This document shows, one piece after another, positions 48,850 through 60,204 of a stretch of DNA of 64,000 bases (the first letter of the stretch is position 1; each line of letters starts with the position of its first letter). Source of the stretch: Megamerina dolium (lineage: Eukaryota > Arthropoda > Insecta > Diptera > Megamerinidae). The notes under the pieces are model-generated. The model saw only the letters and a program-made list of their open reading frames with translations. It searched no databases and was not told the DNA's origin. The DNA lies in contig OY978529.1 in NCBI GenBank assembly GCA_963854835.1, positions 42,590,055 through 42,654,054 of the forward strand, read 5' to 3'. The position numbers were made by a program, and so were the translations under genes.

Positions 48850-49033
48850 GATAAATCGATAACACGGAGTCACGATGATGATTATGTACTCTTCATGTGA
48901 CTTAGTGAATGTTGTAGGAGTTTAGAGAATTTCCAACATCATTCTGTTATCGATTTATCGTTGAAACTCATTATCGAGTCATTTTCATCATTTAACAATC
49001 GATAACAATCGTCATTTTCTATCGATTATCGAT
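48850..49033. promoter_or_regulatory. ATCGAT cluster with a 15-bp inverted repeat
   Basis: Five ATCGAT elements (48855, 48949, 48998, 49021, 49028) lie within 180 bp, with additional TATCG. GATAAATCGATAACA (48850-48864) is repeated in perfect inversion at 48945-48959. Clustered CGATA/TATCGAT motifs resemble BEAF-32/DREF sites of fly insulators and promoters; an old MITE is the alternative. Confidence 0.4.
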
Positions 49034-49739
49034 TTTTTTACGAATGTGGAAGGGAAACAAATATATCCTTAGAAATGTTTATTTATTTTGTTGGTTTGGT
49101 TAAATGAAAATATTTCAATTTTTTTATCAAGAAAAACTTAGCGATTTTGTCTTCTTTTTAAAAATTATCTAATTTTTTTCAACTTGTATTTGTTTTTCTA
49201 TTATGCCAGCCTCAACAAAGGATGTCATGGCGTTTATTAGGAGAGCAGAAACCTATAAGCTTATAGGACAAAAAATCTAATCAAAATAAAGAGTATTTAA
49301 CGAAATCTAAGTGTTAAAACTAAATATATTTTATATGACTTTGAAGGAATTGTCTACTTCAACTAAGAATATTGCGGTTTTGCAAACAAAAAAAAAAAAA
49401 AATGGAACGTTTCTGCAAAAACCACTCAATGCCTAAAAAATTTTTATAAACATACTGGAAAATTGTATTGAATTCAGAAAAATTACTTTTTGAAAAATAA
49501 TTAGTTTTTGTCAGTCGAAATTTTAAGTTTTGAATTTTTAATTTATAAATAAATAAAAAATAAAAAAAAATTTTATTTATTTATTTTTAATTTATGATAA
49601 AAATTTTGATTTAAGTTTTCTTCATTTCAAAATTGTTTATGTTAAATATTCTATATTTTCAAAAATAAATGAACTGAAAATTTACGAATTTTTAAAGATA
49701 TTATGTAAACAACAATTGAGCAGTGTTTATCGTGAGCAC
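49034..49739. other. Non-coding intron stretch
   Basis: Very AT-rich, with AAAAATAAAT-type runs near 49545-49600. Nothing supported. Confidence 0.5.
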
Positions 49740-50194
49740 ATATCATGATGGGCTAATCTCACGATCCACAAAGCGTATGTATCACTTTGAAGCGTTGATA
49801 AGCGCCACGTAGGATTGAAAAATCGGAAACCAACCATCAGGTTCCTACGGTTCCAATTGGGGAACGTTGAATGGACGTACTACCTTTCTTGGTGGGGATC
49901 GAAGCCTAACTAAAACGTCTTCTGATATACGCCTTTGATCTGGAATACTCTACCCGCGTGTTCTTTGTGTTACCACAACCATTACAAAAACTTCCCTGAA
50001 GGGTCGTTTCCAAAAATCAGGTTGAAGGGATTCCAACCTGATCACCCGTGGTAATAAATTTAAAGTCTTTTGGTGAGACCTCATAGCTGAAGCTATTACC
50101 AGTTTCAGCCCCATTATGTAACGATTATGGGACGATATTATGTAAAATCTTCAGCACTTTAATATCGAACGGTATCATACAAGCGACTTACTCA
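49740..50194. other. Unclassified higher-GC block before LINE-A copy 3
   Basis: Clearly less AT-rich than its surroundings, with sequence such as 'gttccaattggggaacgttgaatgg' and 'gggattccaacctgatcacccgtgg'. All frames are broken. It probably is a mobile-element remnant, perhaps the 5' part of the adjoining LINE or another element, but I recognise no domain. Confidence 0.35.
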
Positions 50195-50905
50195 ATCATA
50201 TTATGGAGAAAATAATACGAGCTGCTAATCTCCGACATATTGGCACTATATTCAACAAAAGTGTCATGCTATTAGCATAAGCCATAATGCCATATTCACG
50301 TAATCGGCATGAACACGCGAGCAATGAGTCGCGTCGTTCCTTGTTCACCGTAAGACGAAGTACCTAGTGTCAGCAAACAAAGATTCCCGCCGTCTTAGAC
50401 ATCACATCACTTTTGTAAACCATGCTTTTGAAGTAAAGGAGATATTGCGAAGGATCACTCTTGCTAATGGGCGCTGCTTTGGGCTAAGTAGGCAATTGAG
50501 AAGTCGATCCCTCTCGTCGAGAAACGAAAACCACACAAGTCTCTTCTCATGATTACCCTTACATATGTCTCCGAATCCTGGATAATTTCTACCAAAGATG
50601 AGAGAATGATCGGAGTTTTCGAGAGAAAAATTCTAAGCAAAATCTTTCAACCTATTGGCAGCGGGTATCAAATAAGGTACAACCATGAGCTGTATGAGCT
50701 ACAGCTGCAGAGACCGACATAGTGAAGCGCATCAAAATTCAGCGGCTGCGCTAGCAAGGTTATGACAGAACACATAGTCCAGTTAAGAAGGTGTTATATT
50801 TTGAACCCGCTGCTGGACGACGCAGAAGAGGCAGACCTAACCTCTGGTGGAAAGATGAAGAATCGAAGACCTTGGTGGGGCTTGGCCACATAAGTAAAGT
50901 AAATA
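50195..50905 (+). mobile_element. LINE-A copy 3, C-terminal part
   Basis: Plus strand: 'EKIIRAANLRHIGTIFNKSVMLL' then a damaged YADD region (50275-50310), a deletion, VKEILRRITLANGRCFGLSRQLRSRSLSSRN, TYVSESWIISTKDERMIGVFERKILSKIFQPI across frame breaks, then TDIVKRIKIQRLR and 'GRRRRGRPNLWWKDEESKTLVGLGH', ending with AAGTAAAGTAAA (50894-50907). It aligns with the two halves at 26220 and 27550. Inactive. Confidence 0.82.
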
Positions 50906-51426
50906 TTATATAAAATAAAAAGAGAAGAATCGCAAAATTTACGAATTTTATAATTGAAAATCCCTAAAATATATGATAATAAGCTTTAGGAGTTTTTCTT
51001 TCAATTTTACAAGGTAATTTTCCTTCACTTCATACTTTTCTTTTATTATCTCTTTAAAGTTTGTAGATATTCAGTACTCTTATTTTGAGAAATGCAAAAT
51101 TTTATTGAAATCAAATCACTCTTATCAATTTTTGTGTGCATTGATATAGCTTAAAATCCAACATTTATATGAAGTGTCCTTAAATTAATTTCGTCAAGTG
51201 TCTATACTACTTCATGTTCGATTGTCTGCATTGTAGTATGTACCTAGTATGTATGTACTTGTATTACATTTACTATAACAGTATATGCAAATATTCATAT
51301 ACAATATACGAGACAAGTTATTTCACTGTGTTGCTGTCTGTCAATCACTTTCAATGCACGTGAATAGTCATACTATTTTACTACAAATGCCTTGTTATTT
51401 TAGGCTTCATTAAATATCATATAAAA

Positions 51427-51454
51427 GTGTGTGTGTGTGTGTGTGTGTGTGTGT
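51427..51454. repeat. (GT)n microsatellite
   Basis: Fourteen GT units. Confidence 0.93.
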
Positions 51455-52304
51455 CTAAACTAAAGCATGACCAAGTTTTTCATAGTACAAATACATTTGT
51501 AGTCTGATGTCTGTCTGAAAAAAAAATTGAAATTGTTTACACAAATTGAAATCTTTGAAAAAGACAAGACACTCAAGATTGGGTCGATAAGAGAGTTCAG
51601 CGAACTTTTTAGTCATCATTTTTATGTTTTTTTTTTTGTTTAATATTTTTCCTATTTTTATAGAATTTTATATTACAATCAAAACCCTTAAACTTTTATA
51701 TAGAAAGTTAACTCATGCTATGGCATTTAATGTATGCCTCTGTAGGTACATAATTTAATGCAAGTTCGTGCTTAATTGCGTATTCAGTTATCTAATCAAT
51801 TTGAACAGATGAAAAAGGGGAGATTAGAAAACAAAAAAAAAAACAAAAACGCATGAAGGAGAAAAACTATTTTTAAATTGAATATTTTCAATAGCAGCCC
51901 CTTAAATTAAAGTCTGATTTTTTTTTTCTTTGGATTCAATTTTCATGCTAAATTAACTTAATTTATTTCGTAGCAGAGGAAAATGGAGATAATATTTAGA
52001 ACAAAAGTAAAAATAAAACAACATGTTAAAATACATTTCATTTCCTTTTCTCACCCTCTCTATTACCATTATTACCGTGCTTATCTTGTAATGCAATTTT
52101 ACCCTCTATTTTGTTGTTTTTTGCCACGCACATACTTGTACATAATTTCAATGAGTAACACTTTTTTGCATTATCTATTTATTTTTTGTACACAACGTGT
52201 GACAAGCGAGCACCACTTCAGATCCAGCCACTATGCTAAATTGTAGAAAAACAATAAAAACTATTTCTATACACATATATTGACACTGCAAGTATGTAGA
52301 CTCT

Positions 52305-52330
52305 ATCTCTCTCTCTCTCTCTCTCTCTCT
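52305..52330. repeat. (CT)n microsatellite
   Basis: Thirteen CT units. Confidence 0.92.
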
Positions 52331-53608
52331 GAATGTTTATACTCTTTAGACACATACTCGTCCATCTTATTCAATTGCTGTTTGCTTGTAACGCATTTCA
52401 ATGTTGCTGTCAACTTGAAATCCAGCACCAACAAATACTAACAACACAACAACAACACAACAATGCATAAAAATAGCAAAATAGAATATGTATAGCAAAA
52501 GAAATAGAATTGCAACCAGACATTATTTTTACATTTCACTACTAAACGTGCTGAGTAATATCACCTATTTATAATTTTGAAGTTTCCATTAGAGCATATT
52601 TTGTTTTTATTCCAAATATTGTAAATATTGTCGATTTTATAAAGCAATAACCTTGATAAATTCTCAACATCAATTCGAATGATCTTCTGCTTAAGGGGCG
52701 TCAAGGTGTGGTCAGACTTCTGGTCATTGAGAATCAGAAGTGTCTAAGTACGAGTGCGGTCCCAGAACTACCCGACTTGACATATTGATGGCGGCAGTAG
52801 TTTGAAAAAAAAAAAAAAAATTACTTTGGTTAAAAGTGGCAACCTTTTAAACCATTTGTTTTAAGTTTCAAGGCGCCACCTTGTTTAGTATTTTTTTTTT
52901 TTGAGCCATCGAAATTTAACGACCTCAGTGAATTTGTAAACATGGAAAAAATTGGTCACCTTTATGTAATTCAATACTATCACTTGAAAGGTCTTAGTCC
53001 AACGAATATTAAAGCTGAACTAGATTCTACTCTGAGGGAGTCTGGTCCTTCGTTTACGACTATAAAATATTGGGTGGCAGAGTTTAAACGAGGTCGTACG
53101 AACTGTCAAGACAAACACCGTAGTGGTCAACCAATTGAGGTGGCCACGCCAGAAACGTTTAAGAAAATTGACAAAATGCTATTGGATGATGGCCCGTTGA
53201 AGGTGCGTGAGCTAGGTGAAATTACAGGCATTTCAAAAAGTGCTATACATCGTATTTTGATCGAAAATTTGGAGATGAAAAAGCTGTGTGCAAGATGGGT
53301 GCCGGGTTTGGTCACAATAGAACAAAAACAATGTCGTGAAGATGTTTCAATAGAGTATTTGTCGATGTTTCACAGTAATAAAGCAGAGTTTTTGCGTCGA
53401 TTCGTAACGATGGATGAGATATGGGTCCACCACTTCACACCTGAGACAAAGGAGCAGTCAAAACAGTGGACTGAAAGGGGAGAATCGTGTCCAAAGAAGA
53501 CGAAAACAGTTCCATCTGCAGGCAAGATTATGGCGTCTGTTTTTCTTTTGGGAAGCATATGAGATAGTTTTTATTGATTATCTTCAAAAAGGAAAAACAA
53601 TCAACGGC

Positions 53609-53622
53609 AGCGTTCAAGTGAT
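53609..53622. repeat. Target-site duplication AGCGTTCAAGTGAT (left)
   Basis: The 14-mer is repeated exactly at 54458-54471 and corresponds to the mariner sequence agcgtttaagtgat of copy 1 (about 27152-27165). It flanks LINE-E. Confidence 0.9.
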
Positions 53623-54457
53623 CAATCAATCAAAAGAGGGCGTGACGGCTACGGCTGATACCTCTGACGGCCAACCACAAGTCTTACGGGCACTGCGACC
53701 AAATGAGATCTTTTGTACCCAAGCCCGTCTACGAGACTACATTTTTAATTAAAGATAAAATTGAGCTTGTCGAACTTTTGATGATTGAAACTGGCGTTAG
53801 GAAACTCACCTGAAAGGGTTTGAGGCAAAGCCTAGCCAAGACCGGGCATTCGCAAAAGATGTGGATCGATGTTTCGTCCTCCTCCAAACGGAGTCTACAC
53901 TCCGTGTCAGATGATAATCCCATTTTGTGGAGGTGATATTTTAAACAGTTATGTTCTGTCAAAAGTTGCATCGAAGCTGATGAGAGTTTTCGCTTGGCGG
54001 AGACCTGTCGAATTTGTCCATTGTAGTAGGTATTTGTCGTGATAATGTTTTTCTATCATAGCTTTGGCCGATGCCCAGCTTATACCGCAGAAAGGTTCTG
54101 GGCAGAAGCATTCGGTGACTAGTTCTGGGAAGAACTCTCATGAGGAGAGAGATTTGATGGCAGCTTTGCTGTCTGAGTAAAATAGAATGCGCGCTCCTTT
54201 GAGTCCTTTGGCATGTAGGTGACGTGCACGAGTAGTCTGGAAGTAGAAGTCATCCTTGGTAGAGCCAGATTGCCAAGGTACTCCTAGCTTAAAACAGAAG
54301 TGCGGCACGTATTCTGAGTTCGCATATTAATTACCGTGCACCCCCACGGCCATGCATCTATCGGCATATGCTGTCCCATCTTAGATTTAGGTTTTTGACT
54401 ATGGTAGCCGCGGGATTGTCACACCCGTCATCCTCTTATGGAGGATGTCCTGCGGCC
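53623..54457 (-). mobile_element. LINE-E 3' fragment inserted in mariner
   Basis: Minus strand. The right part reads as a broken RNase H domain (ILFYSDSKAAIKSLSS), a linker 'LLQWTNSTGLRQAKT', then LTEHNCLKYHLHKMGLSSDTECRLRLEEDETSIHIFCECPVLARL, the typical C-terminal cysteine/histidine block of RNase H-bearing non-LTR elements. It ends in a TGATTGATTG tail at the left junction. Exact 14-bp duplications flank it, so it inserted by target-primed reverse transcription and was 5'-truncated. It is a different family from LINE-C and LINE-D. Confidence 0.87.
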
Positions 54458-54867
54458 AGCGTTCAAGTGATGAAATTAAAGAAAATATGCCGCATTTGGC
54501 GAAAAAGAAAGTGTTGTTTCATCAAGACAATATGCACCAGTTCACACAACCGCTATTGCGATGGCCAATGATCAATGAGTTAAAGCTCGAAATGCTTCAG
54601 CATGCATCCTAATCGCTAGATTTAGCTTCTTCGGATCATTTTCTATTTCCAAATTTGAAAAAATGACTTGGTGGTATATGTGAATTGCAAACAATGAAGC
54701 GGTGGAGTCTGTGGTAGATGGCTATTTTAATGAGCTAGACAGTTCATACTATAAACAGGGTATCGAAGCTATATAATATTGCTGGGAAAAGTGAATAGAG
54801 GTAAAAGGTGTATAGAGGTTGTTGTGTTCTTTGTTAGGTCGGGTAGTTCTGAGACCCCCCCCCCGTA

Positions 54868-56498
54868 TATACACTTATACACTCTAGTTGCCCAATTCTG
54901 AAATATAAAAAATAATTCTCATTGCAACAAATATCTAACCATTATGCTTTAAAGCTTATACTTGACAACATTATCACGTTACTAACTATAAATTCATATT
55001 TAAATAATCGAGAATAGATAACATCAGTAAATAGAAACTATACATTGGCTATATGCAATAGTTAATAATGACTTGGTTTTATTTTACACTAGTTTATCAA
55101 AATCAAAAATGATGATGAGGATAACTAACATGAGATCTATTGTTAGAATATTTGCATCTACAATACATACTACTGGTAACTACATGCAACAGGATATACT
55201 GTTGTTTGAACAAAACAAGACAGATTTGCCTTGGTACTATTTACAGATGTATTCGCAAATTTATGTACATATTCATGTATGATTTTGGATGTATTCATAC
55301 TACTATGTATTGTTTGAACACTTTACCATTTATACATTGCAACTTGTATTTTTGTTTTTTTATTTTTTTTTTTGTATTCTTCTCTTATTTGTCATTTGCA
55401 TTTTACATTTTCTGCATTTAATTGTTATCACTGAACAAGAAATGAACATATTTTCGAACAAGTTATGCTCTAGTATCATATGTAGTTGTGTTGCACAATA
55501 TGCTGGCAAATAATTGCATGAAATTTGTTAGTTCTCTTTATGTACATAGTCTTGATATGCAATTGCATATGCAATTATATCAATAGTGATGAAGGTGCAT
55601 ATTGAATTTCTCTATCGTCCAAGACAAAAATGTATTTTATTTTTTGATAAAGTTATAATTCATAATTAAAATAAAATTCAGAAATGTTCATCCATCATCA
55701 AATAAATTTTTCGTAATATTATTTACAAAAAAAAAATTTTTTGTATATATTAAAGTTAGACAAATTTTACGTTGAAAAAAAAAACCATCCTCTATGTGTT
55801 GTACTTTAATTTTTATATAACGTTTTTGTCATTACATAGCATTATTATTCACCCTACTCGATTATTCAAATCTTTCTTTTGTCATTGGCTATTTGATGGA
55901 TAGATGATTTTCCTGAGACATCATAAGCTATATACGTAAAAGTGCAATTGGCATTATCTACTCGTATCTTATAATAACATTGTCATATAAAAATCTCTTT
56001 GATGGATTAGATTTTATGAAAACTAAACAAATCTTTAGAAATACGCTTAATCTTTGCCATCATTATGCTGTGTACATAAGTATATCATTCAAAATGAAAT
56101 TGATAATATAGGAAATGAAAAGATTAGTAGAAATTCTAAATTTTCATATTATCGTATAGCAACATAGAGCTTCTAATGCTATTAGAAATATATTTTAAAT
56201 ATGACATAAAATATAAATCTATATTAGGCAAGTAGATGAAGTCACGTTTCTTCTACAGAGTGAATAAGAATGAGATTTAGTATTTAACTTCATTTTTAAT
56301 CAATACTAGAGTTATTCAAATATTTATGTATGCAAAGCAAATATGTACTATGAAGCAAGTTTTAGATTAAGTGGTCTAAAATAGTTTATATTAAAACAAT
56401 TTGAAAAATAATTCAATAAGAATACATTTTCACACATTAAAATTTCCTAAAATCAAGCATTTTGAAAACTTAACCCAATATTGGGTTTTTACAATGTC
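54868..56498. other. Non-coding intron stretch
   Basis: AT-rich. A palindromic octamer-like tract (ATGCAATTGCATATGCAAT) lies at about 55557-55575. The frames at 55140-55513 are T-rich hydrophobic artefacts. Confidence 0.5.
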
Positions 56499-56830
56499 AG
56501 AAATTATTCAACAGAAGAAGTTTCATTAAAGTTTGCAAAAGCTCTTCAGTGAACATTCTCTATTTTCGAATATCTCGAGTATATGAATGGTATAAATTGT
56601 TGAAGGAGGGTCGACAAAGTGTCGAAGGCGAAGAACGTACCGGACGACCGGTATCGCATCAACTGATGAGCAACACACCAATCAAATTAAACGATTGGTG
56701 TGCGAAAAGCGTTGATTGATATCAGAAGGATCAGTGAAAACCATTTTGAAAGACCATTTGTGCCTGAGAAAAGTCTTATCACACTGTCATCACAAAGTCA
56801 TCAGAAAGTCTCTTCCAAATCCAGTTATTA
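56499..56830 (+). mobile_element. mariner M5 N-terminal fragment
   Basis: Plus strand, broken frames: MSEIIQQKKFH at 56499, 'YEWYKLLKEGRQSVEGEERTGRP' (56570-56645), then SVKTILKDHLCLRKV (56740-56785). These match the N-terminal HTH and linker of a mariner lineage distinct from M1-M4. Catalytic parts are not recognisable. Confidence 0.65.
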
Positions 56831-57424
56831 TATTGACTTCTAAACGGAAGCCTCAAAAGGTCGTATAGCATAATTCTATAGAACGACTTTGCTTCGCATT
56901 TTTTCTATAAATGAACTTTAAACTAGCAACATAAAAAGGCACTCAGGGTAAGAAATTTATATAAAAAAAAAAACACACCAATTTGTAGTGGATCTCCTCT
57001 AAGAAGTTCAAGTGGATGATAAGTATTTTGGAAGAAAATATTGATTAAGCCGGTCATATATTTCACACGCAATTACTGGTCATCTATGGGATTATTTGCC
57101 AATTTGAAGGGTTTTCCCGATAATTTTGTAACAGGGGAACTCTGGAGGACTAAGGAGTGAATATAAACGGTAACTGTTATTACAGAAATGTTAAGGAGAA
57201 AAAATTAAAGAGATTTGGTCATAAATTTCAACCCTCTATGGGGGGATACTGAGTATTTTGCAAAATTTTGTTTAGATGAGAGACGTAATGCGATCTAACT
57301 AAACCAGACAAATGCCGTATTCGAATTTAGCGACGCCATATAAATATAGGAATTAAAAAATTAGTTTCAGGGTTTCAAAATATGCATATTTTCTTTAAAA
57401 ATTTATTAAACTCTATGAGAAATT

Positions 57425-57848
57425 GTCGTAACTCAGTGATTAGTGCGTTGATATTTTGATCTGCATGTCATGGGTTCAATTCCCAGCTGAAGTACAACTT
57501 TTGTAAGGAAAATATTTTTCTTTCGAACATTACCCACCTGGCGGCAAGGAATTGGCATATCTTCCGGCAATAACAATTTGCTATGAAAAAGCTTCTAAAA
57601 AGCTCAAAAATGTGACAAAGCTTAGAAAATGTGATGTCACATGGTTCTGCCGTTCGGAATCGGCTATTATAAGTAGGTCAATTTTAATATTGTCCAAAAA
57701 TTTAACACGCTCCACAATACTGGAAGAGAAGCTCATCCAAAGTGCCCTTCGGGGCTTTAAGTGCCACATATTTATTTATTTTTTTTTTTTTAACTGTACT
57801 GGAAGAGAAGCTCGGCCAAAAGGTTCTTCGGAGCCTATAAATGTCAAA
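57425..57848 (+). mobile_element. tRNA-derived SINE, copy 3, with duplicated 3' end
   Basis: The head GTCGTAACTCAGTGATTAG carries an A-box-like TAACTCAGTGAT (57429-57440), and GGTTCAATTCC (57473-57483) is a near-perfect B box. The body includes 'gcggcaaggaattggcatatcttccggcaataacaatttgctatg', 'aatgtgatgtcacatggttctgccgttcggaatcggctattataagtagg' and 'cacaatactggaagagaagctc'. After a T-rich spacer (57770-57792) a second 3' end starts ('actggaagagaagctcggccaaaagg', 57797 on), so two SINE 3' ends stand in tandem. Confidence 0.82.
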
Positions 57849-59564
57849 TTGATATGTATTATTATAAGAAAACTTCTCCGATATTTAAGTTTTGACATTT
57901 TTTATGTTAAGAGATCCTAACATAGTCCAACAATGCCGTTAAAGTTAAATATGCTCGAAATTTTCAAAATAGTTTCCAAAAAATTACTCTAAGAATCACC
58001 AAATTCAAAGGGTTAAACCAAAAAACTTAAGATATTAGTATAATCTTTTAATTAAAATACAAAGTCAAACACATAATACACACGTAGGTCAGTCATTAAG
58101 GAATTACTACAATACACACAATACAAAAGGTTATTTCCGTTCGATGGACAGAAAAAGAACCTGTAAGGCAAATGTCACAAATAACACAAAAACAAATAAC
58201 ATAAAAATTGTCGTTAGCGAGTTCGTCACTCATAAATCTTTAAATAATCTGCAAAGCACCAATAAATGTATGCTGCAGAGAGACAAACCAAAAAAAAAAA
58301 AAAAAAAAAAATTCATCATACTCGCACATACGAATTATAGAACATGTAATAATTCACATTCATGGAAGAAGAGTCAAGTAAACTCATTTCATATGTGTGT
58401 TTTTTTATTTTTTTATTTACATTTTTTTACATTACACCCACTTTCCCCCACTTGTTTTAAAACGATTGAATTTTTTGTGGGGGAACATGAATTTACGAGT
58501 ACTTAAATTATTTTATACTCTGCTGTGATCATTACATTTGAGACTTCTCAACTGGGTGGTAATTTTCTCAGAGAATTTCCGCTCCCTTTTTATAAAAAAT
58601 GAGAAATCATGAATGTACTCGTACAAAGCAAAATAAAAAACCAATCCTTGATATTCATCTGTGGCAAAATAAAGTCAATAGTCTGTGAAGGAACGCGATC
58701 GTGATCGCGTAAGTAGTACATTATAAGCGCATCATCTCAAAAGAATTTCCGCTGTACACTTGACGTATTTGAAGAAAATTCGAATCAATTTTTATTATAT
58801 ACAATGTATATTTTTGGTATTTTTGTTTTTCTTTGGATATTTCTTTGTTTTGTTATGCTTTGTTGTGTAAACAAAAAATATTCAACCGGCGACAGCCAAA
58901 CGGCACGCGATTTTATTTAATAAATTAATTACTCCCAATGTTACAAGCATGAAGTTAATAATGTGCATTTACGCTTATACATATGCGTAGGCGTATATAT
59001 ATACATATGTATATGATTGTATTGGTATACAATTTAAGTGTGTAATTGTGTAATAAATTATCCAATTAAAAAATGGGTTAATTAAGTGCAATTTATGTGG
59101 TTCGAAAAGCAATGAGTTGTAATTCAAATAAAGTGAAATATTAGCAATAACAACAACAACAGCAAACATATTTTTGAAGTGGGGAAAAAGTTGAAATAAT
59201 ATGTATATCATATATGTTTACTATATATTTTTACAATAACAATTTTAATATTTATTATGCTGGTTGGTCACTCTAATTACATGTATTTAGTGAAAAAAAT
59301 GTTTACCAAATGAAAATGTGCAATCAAGCTCTCAGCAATATTAAATTTCAAAACCTCACAGATCATTATAATTAAAAAATAAAATATTAACACTTGCCAA
59401 CAAATTGGTAAAATTTAGCAAAAAAAAAAAATTAGTAAATAAATAGTAATTCATTTCAATTATGTTGTAAAAATGTTTGAAATTACACTTTCGATTACGC
59501 CAATTATTGAATTAATTCCTTTGTGTTAAGCTTTACTTCCATAGCTAGTTATTTATGCATGCAA
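57849..59564. other. Non-coding intron stretch
   Basis: AT-rich with an A run at 58290-58310 and the GC-rich palindrome at 58693-58710. No gene is seen. Confidence 0.5.
58693..58710. promoter_or_regulatory. GC-rich palindrome ACGCGATC-GT-GATCGCGT
   Basis: Perfect 8-bp arms with a 2-bp spacer. It stands out in an AT-rich intron and could be a dimeric transcription-factor site; function unknown. Confidence 0.35.
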
Positions 59565-60204
59565 AATCTAAAAACCATAGTTCGAAAACATAATTTTGTA
59601 TGGGAGCTAGGTGTAGTTTTCAGCCAATTATGTCCATATTCACACTACACTATGCTGTAGTAAAAATTTGATTATTCACCAAGTTTTAGGACGATCGCTT
59701 TATATTTACCCGCGCAAAATCTGAAAAGTATCGTTTCTAGATATAATTTTGTATGGAAGCTGGGTGTAATTTTCATCCGATTTCACCCATTCTCTAATTT
59801 TTTCATGCGGTAGTACAAAAAAAAAAATGATTTACTCACTTCCAATTAGATATATTTAAATTTCCGATCGCAAAGTTTGAAAATCACTTCGAAAAATATC
59901 ATTTTGTATGGAGGGTGGGTGCAATTTTAATCAAATGGGCTCACTTTGGCACTTACTTGCTTAATTGTGGGAAACAATCGTATGTATCGAATTTCAGTGT
60001 GATAGCTTTATATTTTGGTGTGCAAAGTCGAAAAACCCTCACCCGGGATATAACTTTGTATGGAGGCTAGGCGTAGTTTTCAGCCAATTAGTAGCATTTT
60101 CAAACTATTTCGTTCTTTAGTAAACTTAAAAGTATTCACCAAGAATAAAGCTGATAGCTTTAAATTTCCGATCGCCAAAATTGGTAAGTCGGCCCGAAAA
60201 AAAA
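59565..60204 (-). repeat. ~150-bp tandem repeat array S6 (inverted orientation)
   Basis: Four units are anchored on 'ttttgtatgggagctaggtgtagttttcagcc' near 59595, 59748, 59911 and 60056. The reverse complement contains the 'gctgaaaactacacctagctcccatacaaaa' and 'aaatataaagc' blocks of the S1-S3 family. It abuts mariner M3 on the right. Confidence 0.78.

Larger units (their letters stand above)
50906..52750. other. Non-coding intron stretch
   Basis: AT-rich. AAG|GTAATT at 51013/51014 follows a pyrimidine tract but is a weaker ratchet-like site than 46139/46140. No gene is seen. Confidence 0.5.
52751..54865 (+). mobile_element. mariner M1 copy 3, interrupted by a LINE
   Basis: Flanked by TA (52749-52750, 54866-54867), with a terminal repeat starting CGAGTGCGGTCCCAGAACTA and a right end GGTCGGGTAGTTCTGAGACC plus a C run. 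The transposase frame (ATG 52942) is open for 206 codons, the longest in the family here: HTH region, RELGEITGISKSAIHRIL, CARWVPGLVTIEQKQ, TMDEIWVHHFTPETKEQSKQW (first Asp kept; Trp kept), PSAGKIMASV, then a frameshift at about 53543. A 22-bp piece is missing after 53608. LINE-E (53623-54457) is inserted, then the element resumes with HLAKKK, HQDN (second Asp block, frame broken) and a damaged APSD region at about 54620-54640. Dead. Confidence 0.9.
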
